Source: an uncultured Erysipelotrichaceae bacterium (GTDB lineage: Bacteria > Bacillota_I > Bacilli_A > RF39 > UBA660). From it: a stretch of DNA of 5,817 nucleotides. The stretch's first letter is position 1; every line of letters begins with the position of its first letter. The translations under genes and the position numbers were made by a program. This document shows, piece after piece, positions 1 through 5,817 of this stretch. Below the pieces are notes generated by a model. That model saw nothing but the letters and a program-made list of their open reading frames with translations, was not told the DNA's origin and made no database searches. The stretch lies in NCBI GenBank assembly GCA_902797005.1, contig CADBRE010000087.1:1-5817 (forward strand), written 5' to 3'.

Positions 1-624
1 GTCTTCATTATCTATTTCAAAGAAATAATTAGTACAATCATAATAAATAACATCAGCATTTCTTTTAATTACATTCTCACTATTATTAAATAAGCTTTCC
101 TGAATATAATCCATATTTTCAGCAATATAACTTAAAGATCTATATTCATCATGAAGATTAAAAGAAGGAGCTTTAATAAAGTTTTGACATTGTTTAAAAG
201 TTTCAAGTTTTGAAGAAGGATAAATAATTCTAGCATATACTAAATAAGAAAGTATCTCATTTAAATCAAACTTAAACTTATATTTACTTTGTATATGATT
301 ACATATATCTTTAATCTTTAATTCATTGTAAAGCTTTTCTAAGAATAGATATCCAACATTGAACTGCCTTTTAATATTTGGAGATATTCTTTTATTAGGA
401 TTATATTCACGTTTTAACAATTCTTCTTTATCTTCATTATTTAGTTGTTCTATATATTCTTTTACTTTGTTAATAGTATTAACTTTACCAAATCTTTCTT
501 CAAGTTGATCTTGATTACCTAGCTTTTCAAATATTTTTGTTGTTCGTTTTCCATTAATAGTTGTATAATCTTTTATAATTGAATAATAAGAATAATTATT
601 AATAGTTCTTATATTAAGCCTCAT
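1..624 (-). CDS. IS1634-type DDE transposase, N-terminal part (cut by window edge)
   Basis: This is an open leftward frame of 208 codons without a stop, running off the left edge, so the C-terminal part is outside the window. Transposases of this type cut and join element ends with a DDE RNase H-like catalytic core. The N-terminal 50 residues (start MRLNIRTINNYSYY, then GKRTTKIFEKLGN) resemble the N-terminus of IS1634-family (IS4-like) transposases. Residues 191-203 read DVIYYDCTNYFFE, which fits the family's first catalytic Asp motif (D-x-T-x-Y-F-E), with D196 as the likely first acidic residue. Family members are usually about 500-600 aa, so roughly a third is visible. The ATG at 624 is preceded by AGGAAG (633-638) with an 8-nt spacer. 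The gene is visibly more AT-rich than the operon to its right, as expected for a mobile element. Whether it is intact cannot be judged. Family assignment rests on remembered motifs, not a search. Confidence 0.78.
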   Translation of the reverse strand, partial: MRLNIRTINNYSYYSIIKDYTTINGKRTTKIFEKLGNQDQLEERFGKVNTINKVKEYIEQLNNEDKEELLKREYNPNKRISPNIKRQFNVGYLFLEKLYNELKIKDICNHIQSKYKFKFDLNEILSYLVYARIIYPSSKLETFKQCQNFIKAPSFNLHDEYRSLSYIAENMDYIQESLFNNSENVIKRNADVIYYDCTNYFFEIDNED

Positions 625-646
625 ATAAGTCACTTCCTACAATGCA

Positions 647-676
647 ATTATATCACACATACGAGAACCTACGCAA
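647..676 (-). promoter_or_regulatory. Transposase promoter, extended -10
   Basis: On the leftward strand a perfect TATAAT (652-647) is preceded by TGA, giving an extended -10 box (TGnTATAAT). A weak -35-like TTGCGT lies at 676-671, 18 bp away. Transcription would begin near 640, leaving a short leader of about 15 nt before the ATG. The strong extended -10 can compensate for the poor -35. No transcript data support this. Confidence 0.6.
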
Positions 677-688
677 GATATAAATTAC

Positions 689-710
689 AAAAAAACCAGA
701 TTTTATCTGG
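689..710 (-). terminator. Leftward intrinsic terminator upstream of the transposase
   Basis: A perfect 6-bp stem (CCAGAT/ATCTGG, 696-701 with 705-710) with a 3-nt loop is followed on the leftward strand by seven T residues (695-689). There is no T-tract on the rightward side, so it works in one direction only. It lies upstream of the transposase promoter with no gene feeding it, so it most likely blocks read-through from flanking DNA into the transposase. The stem is short, so efficiency is uncertain. Confidence 0.6.
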
Positions 711-784
711 GATTGTAAATAAAAATAGTCTTCAACTGTCAAAGTAGGGGAATAAAGTACAAATGTAAAAAGTGATAAAAGGTA

Positions 785-813
785 TTGAAAAGTGGGGAAA
801 AACTTGGTATAAT
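785..813 (+). promoter_or_regulatory. Main promoter of the rimP-rbfA operon
   Basis: TTGAAA (785-790) and TATAAT (808-813) are separated by exactly 17 bp, and the -10 box is preceded by TGG, making it an extended -10. This is close to the consensus for the housekeeping sigma factor (SigA). The predicted start point is near 820, giving a leader of about 55 nt. It is the only strong promoter seen for the five-gene operon and lies just outside the presumed IS end. Confidence 0.85.
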
Positions 814-826
814 TTAAGTGCTTGAT

Positions 827-860
827 GAGGAGTAGACTAAAATGGTCTACTCTTTAGTTT
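827..860 (+). promoter_or_regulatory. Leader hairpin with interrupted T-tract, candidate NusA-dependent attenuator
   Basis: GAGTAGAC (830-837) and GTCTACTC (845-852) form a perfect 8-bp stem with a 7-nt loop. The stem can be lengthened by up to four outer pairs including G-U wobbles. It is followed by TTTAGTTT, a T-tract broken by AG, which resembles a weak intrinsic terminator. It starts about 10 nt into the predicted transcript and ends just before the rimP ribosome binding site. In Bacillus subtilis, nusA is known to be autoregulated by NusA-stimulated termination in the operon's 5' leader, and NusA-dependent terminators typically have interrupted U-tracts. The same role here is inference. 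Confidence 0.6.
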
Positions 861-875
861 AGTAAGGAGGAGTTT

Positions 876-1118
876 ATGAAAGAAAAGATTTTAGAAAAGG
901 TAAAGATGCCTTTAGAAGAAATTGGTGTTAGTGTTTATGACATTACTTTTGAAAAGGAAGACGGAATAGACACTTTGTTCATTAAACTAGATGGTAATGT
1001 TGATACAGACACTTGTGCTAAAGCAAGTGAGATTATTAATCCTATAGTTGATGAACTTGATTTAATTGAAGGAGAATATGTTTTAGACATATGTAGTAGA
1101 GGTGAAGGAAATGAATAA
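876..1118 (+). CDS. rimP: Ribosome maturation factor RimP, N-terminal domain only
   Basis: RimP is a cytoplasmic assembly factor for the 30S ribosomal subunit. The 80 residues match the family's N-terminal alpha/beta domain: the first helix with PLEEIGVSVYDITFEKE (12-28), the TDTCAKASEII segment (44-54) that corresponds to the usual D-C-x-x-x-S motif, and the closing strand GEYVLDICSRG (66-76), which replaces the usual YxLEVSSPG. The family is normally about 150 aa with a C-terminal SH3-like domain; here the frame ends in TAA at exactly the domain boundary. The missing half cannot lie in another frame, because nusA begins immediately and overlaps by 8 bp. The start ATG has an excellent AAGGAGG (864-870) 5 nt upstream. 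It is the first gene of the operon. Identity is well supported by sequence and by the position before nusA; function of the shortened form is unknown. Confidence 0.88.
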   Translation: MKEKILEKVKMPLEEIGVSVYDITFEKEDGIDTLFIKLDGNVDTDTCAKASEIINPIVDELDLIEGEYVLDICSRGEGNE

Positions 1119-2172
1119 TGAAGAATTTAAACACGCATTTGATTATTTAGTTAATGAAAAGGAAATTGATCCTGAAGTTATTAAAGAAGCAATGAGTAAT
1201 GCATTTGCGGCTGGTTATAAAAAGAATACTGGAGAAGATGCTGATATTAGATGTGAAATTAATACTGATAATGGTATGATTCGTCTTTATAAGAGAATGA
1301 CTGTTGTTAATGAAGATGAGCTAGAAAACACAGATGCTCAGTACACAGTTGAAGAAGCTAAGGACATTAATCCTGATTATAAATTAGGCGATGTTATTGA
1401 AACTGAAGTTACACCAGACGATTTCGGAAGAGTTGCTATTTCTGTTGCTAAACAAGTAGTACTTCAAAAGATAAGAGAAGCTGAAAGAAATCAAGTTATG
1501 GATGAGTTTAGAGATAAACAAGATGAAATTATGGTTGGTTTCTTAGCTATGGAAGACGCTAAAAACTATTATGTAGATTTAGGTAAAGCTAGAGGATTAC
1601 TTCCTAAGAATGAATTAATTCCTGGTGAAACTTTAAAGATGGGTGAATCTGTAAAAGTATATATTACTAAAGTAGAAGAAACTACTAAGGGGCCATCTAT
1701 TAGATTATCTAGAAAACATTATGGCTTTGTTAAGAGATTATTCGAAAGTGAAGTTCCTGAATTTGCTGAAGGTATTTTAGTAATGCATGGTGTAGCTAGA
1801 GAAGCTGGTGTTAGAAGTAAAGTTGCTGTATCTTCTTTCGTTACTAATGTAGACGCTATTGGAAGTTGTATTGGCGAAAAGGGAAGAAGAATAGCTAATA
1901 TAATAGCTGCTTTAAATGGTGAAAAAGTAGATTTAGTTTTATATGACGAAAACCCTGAAGTATATATTGCTAATGCATTGTCTCCAGCTAAGAACTTAAG
2001 TGTATCTATAACAGATGAGAAGAATAAAGAAGCTTTAGTTATAGCTGATGATGAAAACTTAAGTTTAGCTATAGGTAAAAAAGGTATTAATATTAAACTA
2101 GCTAGTAAGTTAACTAAATATAATATTAAAGTTAAGACTTTAAAAGAAATAAATGAACAAATAAATGAGTAG
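1111..2172 (+). CDS. nusA: Transcription termination/antitermination factor NusA
   Basis: NusA binds RNA polymerase and nascent RNA and modulates pausing, intrinsic termination and antitermination. The 353-residue protein has the RNAP-binding N-terminal domain (1-125, ending in the hallmark FGRVAISVAKQVVLQKIREAER at 105-126), an S1 domain (about 136-200), and two KH domains. KH1 carries the GEKG loop (255-258) followed by NALSPAKN (288-295); KH2 carries the GKKG loop (322-325). There are no C-terminal acidic repeats, as in other Firmicutes, and the length is close to the roughly 370 aa of Bacillus subtilis NusA. The chosen ATG overlaps the rimP stop by 8 bp and has GAGGTGA (1099-1105) 5 nt upstream. 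A GTG at 1102 is in frame but lies inside that binding site, so it is unlikely. The stop is TAG. Confidence 0.97.
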   Translation: MNNEEFKHAFDYLVNEKEIDPEVIKEAMSNAFAAGYKKNTGEDADIRCEINTDNGMIRLYKRMTVVNEDELENTDAQYTVEEAKDINPDYKLGDVIETEVTPDDFGRVAISVAKQVVLQKIREAERNQVMDEFRDKQDEIMVGFLAMEDAKNYYVDLGKARGLLPKNELIPGETLKMGESVKVYITKVEETTKGPSIRLSRKHYGFVKRLFESEVPEFAEGILVMHGVAREAGVRSKVAVSSFVTNVDAIGSCIGEKGRRIANIIAALNGEKVDLVLYDENPEVYIANALSPAKNLSVSITDEKNKEALVIADDENLSLAIGKKGINIKLASKLTKYNIKVKTLKEINEQINE

Positions 2173-2179
2173 GTGCTTT

Positions 2180-2440
2180 ATGAAACAAAAGAAGATACCT
2201 ATGAGAATGTGTGTTATTACTAGAGAAAGATTTGAGAAGAAAGATTTGTTAAGAGTTGTTAGAACTCCTGAAGGAAATGTTATAGTTGATGATACACATA
2301 AAGCTAATGGGAGAGGAGCTTATCTAAAGAAAGATAAAGAAGTTATAGAAAAAGCAAGAAATAATAAATTACTTGATAAAACTTTAGAAGTAACTGTTCC
2401 AGAAGAAATATATGAAGAATTATTAAAAAGAATAAATTAA
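2180..2440 (+). CDS. ylxR: YlxR/RnpM family RNA-binding protein (RNase P modulator)
   Basis: This is a small DUF448 protein of 86 residues. In Bacillus subtilis, YlxR has been described as an RNase P modulator (RnpM) that binds the RNase P RNA; the same role here is transferred by homology. Family marks are the N-terminal basic segment KKIPMRMCVITRERFEKK (4-21), LLRVVRTPEGNVIVDD (23-38), and the invariant-type GRGAYL (44-49) followed by a KARNNKLLDK helix. I chose the ATG at 2180 over the in-frame ATG at 2165, which overlaps nusA and would add MSRCF. The 2180 start has AGGTG 4 nt upstream, made partly from the nusA stop codon, and the motif AGGTGCTTT(T)ATG is repeated at infB. It lies 7 bp after nusA. 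The ylxQ gene that follows ylxR in many Firmicutes is absent; infB starts 18 bp later. Confidence 0.92.
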   Translation: MKQKKIPMRMCVITRERFEKKDLLRVVRTPEGNVIVDDTHKANGRGAYLKKDKEVIEKARNNKLLDKTLEVTVPEEIYEELLKRIN

Positions 2441-2458
2441 AAGAAAGAAGGTGCTTTT

Positions 2459-4573
2459 ATGACAGTAAAAGAATATGCATTAGATGCAGGTATTACCGCT
2501 TTAAACGTACTAGAAAAATGTAAAGAATTAGGATTAAGCGTTACTAAAGAAGATGATTTTTTAGAAGATGATGATATAGTAATGCTTGATATGGCTTTTG
2601 AAGAAGATGGGCCAAGTGAAAGCTTACTTAGTGAAGAGCTTGAAAACAAGTTTGATTTTGAAGAAAGAGCTGAAGAATTACTTGGAGAAGACACTAGAAA
2701 CGAAAATGTTACTAAGAAAGTTAAACTAAAAAAGAAAGACAATAAAAATACTGGTGAACAGTTTAGGAAAGAAAAGAAGAATCTTTATAAGAATAAGACT
2801 AAACTTCAAAGTAATGCTTCTAAAGAAGAAGGAAATGTTGTTCTATATAAAGAAGGAATGACTGTTAAAGATTTAGCTGCGGCATTAGGTGTTAAAGATA
2901 ATGAACTTATTGCTAAGATGTTTACTATGGGATTAATGATAAATATTAATTCTAGTATATCTTTTGAAGATGCAGAAGTTATTGTTTTAGAGTTTAATAA
3001 AGAGTTAAAGAGAGAAGAAACTACAGATATAGCAAATTTTGAAGAATATGAAATAGTTGATAGAGAAGAAGATTTAGTTACACGTGCACCTATAGTTACT
3101 ATAATGGGGCATGTAGACCATGGTAAGACTTCACTTTTAGACTACATTAGAAATACGCATGTAGTATCAGGCGAAGCTGGTGGAATTACACAGGCTATTG
3201 GTGCTTATCAAGTTGAGATTAATGGTAATTTAATTACATTTATTGATACCCCTGGACATGCTGCATTTACAGAGATGAGAGCAAGAGGTGCATCAGTTAC
3301 AGATATAGTTGTTATTATAGTTGCCGCTGATGATGGTATTATGCCTCAGACTAAGGAAGCTATAGATCACGCTAAAAGTGCGGGTGTTCCAATTATAGTT
3401 GCTATTAATAAGATAGATAAGGGAATTGGAAACATAGACAAGATAATGAGTGAAATGAGCGAACTAGGTCTAACTCCAGAAGAATGGGGAGGAGATACTA
3501 TCTTCGTTAAAGTAAGTGCTCATACTGGTGAAGGAGTAAGTTTGCTTCTTGAAAATATAGTTGCTTTAGCTGAGATGCAAGAGTTAAAAGCAAATCCTAA
3601 TAGATATGCTGTTGGAACAGTTATTGAAGCTAAACTTGATAAGGCAAGAGGGCCTTTAGCAACACTACTTATTAATAATGGTACTCTAAGAATTGGAGAC
3701 CCAATAGTTGTGGGAAGTTCATTTGGTAAAGTTAGAACACTTACTAATTCAAACGGCATTGAACAAACAAGTGCACTTCCTAGTAGTCCAGTAGAAGTAA
3801 CAGGTTTATCAGAAGTTCCTGTTGCTGGGGATAAGTTTATGGCTTTTGAAAGTGAAAAAGAAGCTAAGACTGTTGCTGATAAGAGAAAAAGAGAAGAGTC
3901 AAAGAGAAAGTTTGCTAAAAAGGCTATAAGTTTAGATGATTTATTTGAATCTATAAGCGAAGGTCATAAAGAGATTAATATAGTTTTAAAAACTGATGTT
4001 AAAGGTAGTGAAGAAGCTTGTAAAAATGCTCTTGAAAAAATAAATGTTGAAGGAGTTAAGATATCAGTTATAAGAAGTGGTGTTGGAACAATTACTGAAA
4101 GTGATGTAGTTCTAGCTAGTGCTTCAAATGCTATTGTTATCGGATTTAATGTTATACCTTCTTCAAGTGTTAAAGAAACTGCGAAGAGTTATAATGTAGA
4201 TATAAGACTATATAATATCATCTATAAATTAGTTGAAGAGATTGAAGCTGCAATGAAAGGTATGCTAGATCCTGAATACGAAGAAGTAGTAACTGGTGAA
4301 GCTGAAATAAGAGAGATATTCCACTTCTCTAAAGTTGGTAATATTGCTGGTGTTCACGTTACTAGTGGTACTGTTAAAATGGGATCACTTGCAAGACTAA
4401 TTAGAGATGGTGTAGTAGTTGTTGAAACTAAAATAGCTTCACTTCAAAGAGAAAAAGATCAAGCTAAAGAAGTTAAATCAGGATTTGACTGTGGACTTAC
4501 TTTAGAAAACTATATAGACATCAAAAAAGGCGATACTGTTCAAACTTATGAAATGAAAGAAGTGAAAAGATAA
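2459..4573 (+). CDS. infB: Translation initiation factor IF-2
   Basis: IF-2 is the GTPase that brings initiator fMet-tRNA to the 30S subunit and promotes subunit joining. The 704-residue protein is complete and near Bacillus subtilis length (about 716). Two IF2_N modules (1-48, [17 protein letters not shown]; and 131-182, [16 protein letters not shown]) flank a linker (50-125) that is acidic first and lysine-rich later. The G domain has all five motifs: G1 GHVDHGKT (217-224), G2 GGIT (241-244), G3 DTPGH (263-267), G4 NKID (317-320) and G5 SAHTG (353-357). Domain II spans about 381-465 ([16 protein letters not shown]), domain III 490-600 ([15 protein letters not shown]) and the fMet-tRNA-binding domain IV 605-700 ([20 protein letters not shown]). 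The ATG has AAGGTG (2448-2453) 5 nt upstream. It overlaps rbfA by one base. Confidence 0.98.
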   Translation: MTVKEYALDAGITALNVLEKCKELGLSVTKEDDFLEDDDIVMLDMAFEEDGPSESLLSEELENKFDFEERAEELLGEDTRNENVTKKVKLKKKDNKNTGEQFRKEKKNLYKNKTKLQSNASKEEGNVVLYKEGMTVKDLAAALGVKDNELIAKMFTMGLMININSSISFEDAEVIVLEFNKELKREETTDIANFEEYEIVDREEDLVTRAPIVTIMGHVDHGKTSLLDYIRNTHVVSGEAGGITQAIGAYQVEINGNLITFIDTPGHAAFTEMRARGASVTDIVVIIVAADDGIMPQTKEAIDHAKSAGVPIIVAINKIDKGIGNIDKIMSEMSELGLTPEEWGGDTIFVKVSAHTGEGVSLLLENIVALAEMQELKANPNRYAVGTVIEAKLDKARGPLATLLINNGTLRIGDPIVVGSSFGKVRTLTNSNGIEQTSALPSSPVEVTGLSEVPVAGDKFMAFESEKEAKTVADKRKREESKRKFAKKAISLDDLFESISEGHKEINIVLKTDVKGSEEACKNALEKINVEGVKISVIRSGVGTITESDVVLASASNAIVIGFNVIPSSSVKETAKSYNVDIRLYNIIYKLVEEIEAAMKGMLDPEYEEVVTGEAEIREIFHFSKVGNIAGVHVTSGTVKMGSLARLIRDGVVVVETKIASLQREKDQAKEVKSGFDCGLTLENYIDIKKGDTVQTYEMKEVKR

Positions 4574-4917
4574 TGAAATTAAAAGGTGAAAGAGTAGCTT
4601 CTGATTTAATGAAAGAACTTAGCATGATACTTTTAACTGAAGTAAAAGATGAAGACCTTAAAAATGTAACAATTACTTATGCAACTGTTACAAATGACTT
4701 ATCTAGTGCCAAGGTGTATTTCACTACACTAGATGATGATAAAAGAGATAAGGTTATAAGAGACATGAACAACGCATCTTCTTACTTTAGAACTGAACTT
4801 GCTAAGAGACTTGATTTAAGAGTTATGCCTGAGATTAGATTTGTATATGATGAATCTATTGAATATGGTAAACACATAGAAGATATAATAGAAAAGATAA
4901 ATAATGAGGATAAATAA
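4573..4917 (+). CDS. rbfA: 30S ribosome-binding factor RbfA
   Basis: RbfA is a small KH-fold protein that binds the 30S subunit during late 16S rRNA maturation and is linked to growth at low temperature. The 114-residue product has the family length and landmarks: the N-terminal helix with ERVASDLMKELSMIL (6-20), the VTITYATVTNDLSSAKVYF strand pair (32-50), SSYFRTELAKRLDLRVMPEIRF (69-90) and the characteristic DESIEYG (93-99). The start codon overlaps the infB stop as TAATG and there is no clear Shine-Dalgarno sequence, only AGAAGTGAAAAG, so translation is probably coupled to infB. Its partner in 30S maturation, RimP, is at the head of the same operon. The stop codon lies inside the terminator stem. 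In Bacillus subtilis truB, ribC and rpsO follow; here the operon ends. Confidence 0.95.
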   Translation: MKLKGERVASDLMKELSMILLTEVKDEDLKNVTITYATVTNDLSSAKVYFTTLDDDKRDKVIRDMNNASSYFRTELAKRLDLRVMPEIRFVYDESIEYGKHIEDIIEKINNEDK

Positions 4918-4937
4918 GAAAATTATTTATCTTTTTT
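4909..4937 (+). terminator. Intrinsic terminator of the rimP-rbfA operon
   Basis: A perfect 9-bp inverted repeat (GATAAATAA at 4909-4917, TTATTTATC at 4923-4931) with a 5-nt loop is followed by six T residues, then CTTTT. The upstream arm is the last three codons of rbfA, including its TAA stop. The stem is AT-rich, but its length and the T-tract make it a convincing rightward terminator. There is no matching T-tract on the other strand. Confidence 0.85.
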
Positions 4938-5118
4938 CTTTTATCAAAATTGAAAATTGTGTGTTCTATTTTTAAAATAGTATATGTAGAAATTAAATAT
5001 TGTTATACAATAGTACCTAAATAAAGTACACAAAAGTAATAATATTTAAAATTAGAGCTACAAAATTCAAAATTAGCAAACAATTGATTTTATTTTATCT
5101 TTGTGTTATCGTTTATCT
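4938..5118. other. AT-rich intergenic region between rbfA terminator and radC
   Basis: No gene, tRNA-like fold or riboswitch is apparent. Besides the candidate promoter it holds a short inverted repeat, ATTGT-TAT-ACAAT (4999-5011), and a near-direct repeat, CAAAATTGAAAATT (4945-4958) and CAAAATTCAAAATT (5061-5074), differing at one base. AAAATTAG occurs at 5048 and 5069, 21 bp apart. All could be chance in such AT-rich sequence. Confidence 0.5.
4950..4980 (+). promoter_or_regulatory. Candidate radC promoter with overlapping palindrome
   Basis: TTGAAA (4950-4955) and TAAAAT (4973-4978) are 17 bp apart and fit the housekeeping promoter well. The -10 box sits inside a 15-bp palindrome, CTATTTT-T-AAAATAG (4966-4980), which could be an operator, though such palindromes arise easily in AT-rich DNA. 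Transcription from here would give a leader of about 145 nt before radC. A weaker alternative closer to the gene is TTGATT (5084-5089) with TATCGT (5107-5112), but its start point would fall on the radC ribosome binding site. Confidence 0.45.
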
Positions 5119-5130
5119 AGGTGAAGAGAA

Positions 5131-5808
5131 ATGAAACTAAAAGACTATATTGAAGAAGATAAACCTAGAGAAAAGTTAGAGAAACTAGGAAGTGAGAATC
5201 TTTCTGACAGTGAACTACTTAGTATACTTCTTAGGGTGGGAAGCAAGAGTGAATCAGTTAATGAACTTTCTACTAGAATACTTAAAGAAAATGGTGGACT
5301 TAAAGGACTAAGTGAGCTTTCGCTTGAAAAGTTATGTGAAATAGAAGGAATTAAAAAGAGTAAAGCTACTACAATACTTGCTGCTTTTGAAATAGGTAAG
5401 AGACTTGCTAGTAATAGACCTAAGAAGTTAAAACTAAGAAACAGTGATGAGATATTTGCTTATTATAAAAATGAGTTTATAGGTGCCAAGCAAGAGAAGT
5501 TTTATGCACTTTATTTTGATACTAAGATGAACTTAATTAAAAGAGAAGAAATATTTAAGGGAAGCATAGATAATGTTGAAGTTCATCCGAGAGATGTTTT
5601 TAGAGAAGCATTAAGCTTAAATGCAAAATATATAGTTGTAATGCATAATCACCCTAGTGGAGACTGCGCCCCATCCAAAGAAGACATGATAATGACTAAT
5701 AGACTTGCACAGACAGGTGAGTTAATAGGTATTAAAGTAGTGGACCATATAATTATAAGTAGTGATAGTTATTATAGTTTTTATGATATTATGAATAAAA
5801 AAGAATAA
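5131..5808 (+). CDS. radC: RadC family protein (JAMM/MPN domain, UPF0758)
   Basis: The 225-residue product is full length for the family. An N-terminal helical region includes a helix-hairpin-helix-like segment (about 57-92, with LCEIEGIKKSKATTILAAFEIG), typically a DNA-binding fold. The C-terminal JAMM/MPN domain (about 103-225) contains VEVHPRDVFREAL (149-161) and the metal-binding motif HNHPSGDCAPSKED (172-185), with H172, H174 and D185 as likely ligands and S176 in its usual place. The name comes from an E. coli mutation later traced to recG, so a DNA repair role is not established; the true function of the family is unclear. The ATG is preceded by AGGTGA (5119-5124) with a 6-nt spacer. 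It is separate from the operon behind the terminator, and only nine bases follow its TAA, so its downstream partners cannot be seen. Confidence 0.95.
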   Translation: MKLKDYIEEDKPREKLEKLGSENLSDSELLSILLRVGSKSESVNELSTRILKENGGLKGLSELSLEKLCEIEGIKKSKATTILAAFEIGKRLASNRPKKLKLRNSDEIFAYYKNEFIGAKQEKFYALYFDTKMNLIKREEIFKGSIDNVEVHPRDVFREALSLNAKYIVVMHNHPSGDCAPSKEDMIMTNRLAQTGELIGIKVVDHIIISSDSYYSFYDIMNKKE

Positions 5809-5817
5809 ACTTAATTA

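Larger units (their letters stand above)
1..755 (-). mobile_element. Partial IS1634-like insertion sequence (right boundary approximate)
   Basis: The element is inferred from the transposase frame, its promoter and the shielding terminator. Only one end is in the window, so the terminal inverted repeat cannot be confirmed. On the leftward strand, the stretch CCCCTACTTTGACAGTTGAA (731-750) is a reasonable candidate for the outer tip, which would put the boundary at about 735-755. No target-site duplication can be identified. IS1634 itself is known for long and variable target duplications, so the sequence flanking this end might recur beyond the other end. Confidence 0.45.

Noticed and set aside
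1102..1110. GTG start adding three residues to NusA
   Set aside because: The GTG lies within the GAGGTGA ribosome binding site, which is correctly spaced for the ATG at 1111.
2165..2179. Upstream ATG adding five residues to YlxR
   Set aside because: It overlaps the nusA end and lacks a ribosome binding site. The ATG at 2180 has AGGTG at proper spacing, as infB does.
2437..2742. Leftward open frame of 101 codons within infB
   Set aside because: It is a serine-rich antisense shadow of the acidic, GAA/GAT-rich N-terminal part of infB, with no family match and no reason to prefer it over the well-supported IF-2 frame.
3520..3759. Leftward open frame of 79 codons within infB
   Set aside because: It lies opposite conserved G-domain and domain II sequence of IF-2 and has no recognisable features; an antisense shadow.
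5020..5030. AATAAAGTACA shared with 751-761 next to the presumed IS end
   Set aside because: Eleven identical bases in very AT-rich DNA, with only weak similarity around them, is not enough to propose an IS relic or a shared regulatory site.
5084..5112. Promoter TTGATT-17-TATCGT close to radC
   Set aside because: The -10 matches at only four positions, and the predicted start near 5119 would fall on the ribosome binding site; kept only as a weak alternative.
4918..5130. CRISPR, riboswitch or small RNA in the intergenic region
   Set aside because: Only short AT-rich repeats and small inverted repeats are present; there is no regular repeat-spacer pattern and no structured, GC-containing stem followed by a T-tract beyond the rbfA terminator.

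Overview
The window is AT-rich DNA with strong AAGGAGG/AGGTG-type ribosome binding sites, TTGAAA/TATAAT promoters and a Bacillus-type transcription and translation operon. This points to a low-GC Bacillota (Firmicutes) lineage, perhaps an uncultured or genome-reduced Bacilli/Erysipelotrichia-like bacterium; nothing here fixes the genus. All six complete genes stop with TAA or TAG. The only tryptophan codon seen (in infB) is TGG and no in-frame TGA was found, so the standard code fits but is not proven.

Left part (1 to about 755): the 5' third of a leftward DDE transposase of the IS1634 type, cut by the window edge. It has its own extended -10 promoter. A small intrinsic terminator faces the gene from upstream, placed to stop outside transcription from entering the transposase. 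The right tip of the element probably lies near 735-755, about 30-50 bp short of the host promoter.

Centre (785-4937): one rightward operon, rimP-nusA-ylxR(rnpM)-infB-rbfA. It starts from a near-consensus promoter, runs through a short leader with a terminator-like hairpin, and ends at an intrinsic terminator whose stem contains the rbfA stop codon. The genes overlap or are separated by at most 18 bp. Together they link 30S subunit maturation (RimP, RbfA), transcription pausing and termination (NusA), RNase P modulation (YlxR/RnpM) and translation initiation (IF-2). The order matches the Bacillus subtilis nusA-infB operon, but ylxQ and ylxP are missing, the operon stops after rbfA, and RimP is reduced to its N-terminal domain.

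Right part (4938-5808): a 213-bp, very AT-rich intergenic region with a candidate promoter overlapped by a palindrome, then a complete rightward radC gene (JAMM/MPN fold). Nine bases follow it.

The points most worth a second look are the one-domain RimP, the leader hairpin with its interrupted T-tract (a candidate NusA autoregulatory attenuator), and the IS insertion directly upstream of an essential operon's promoter. I see no evidence for an entirely new system.
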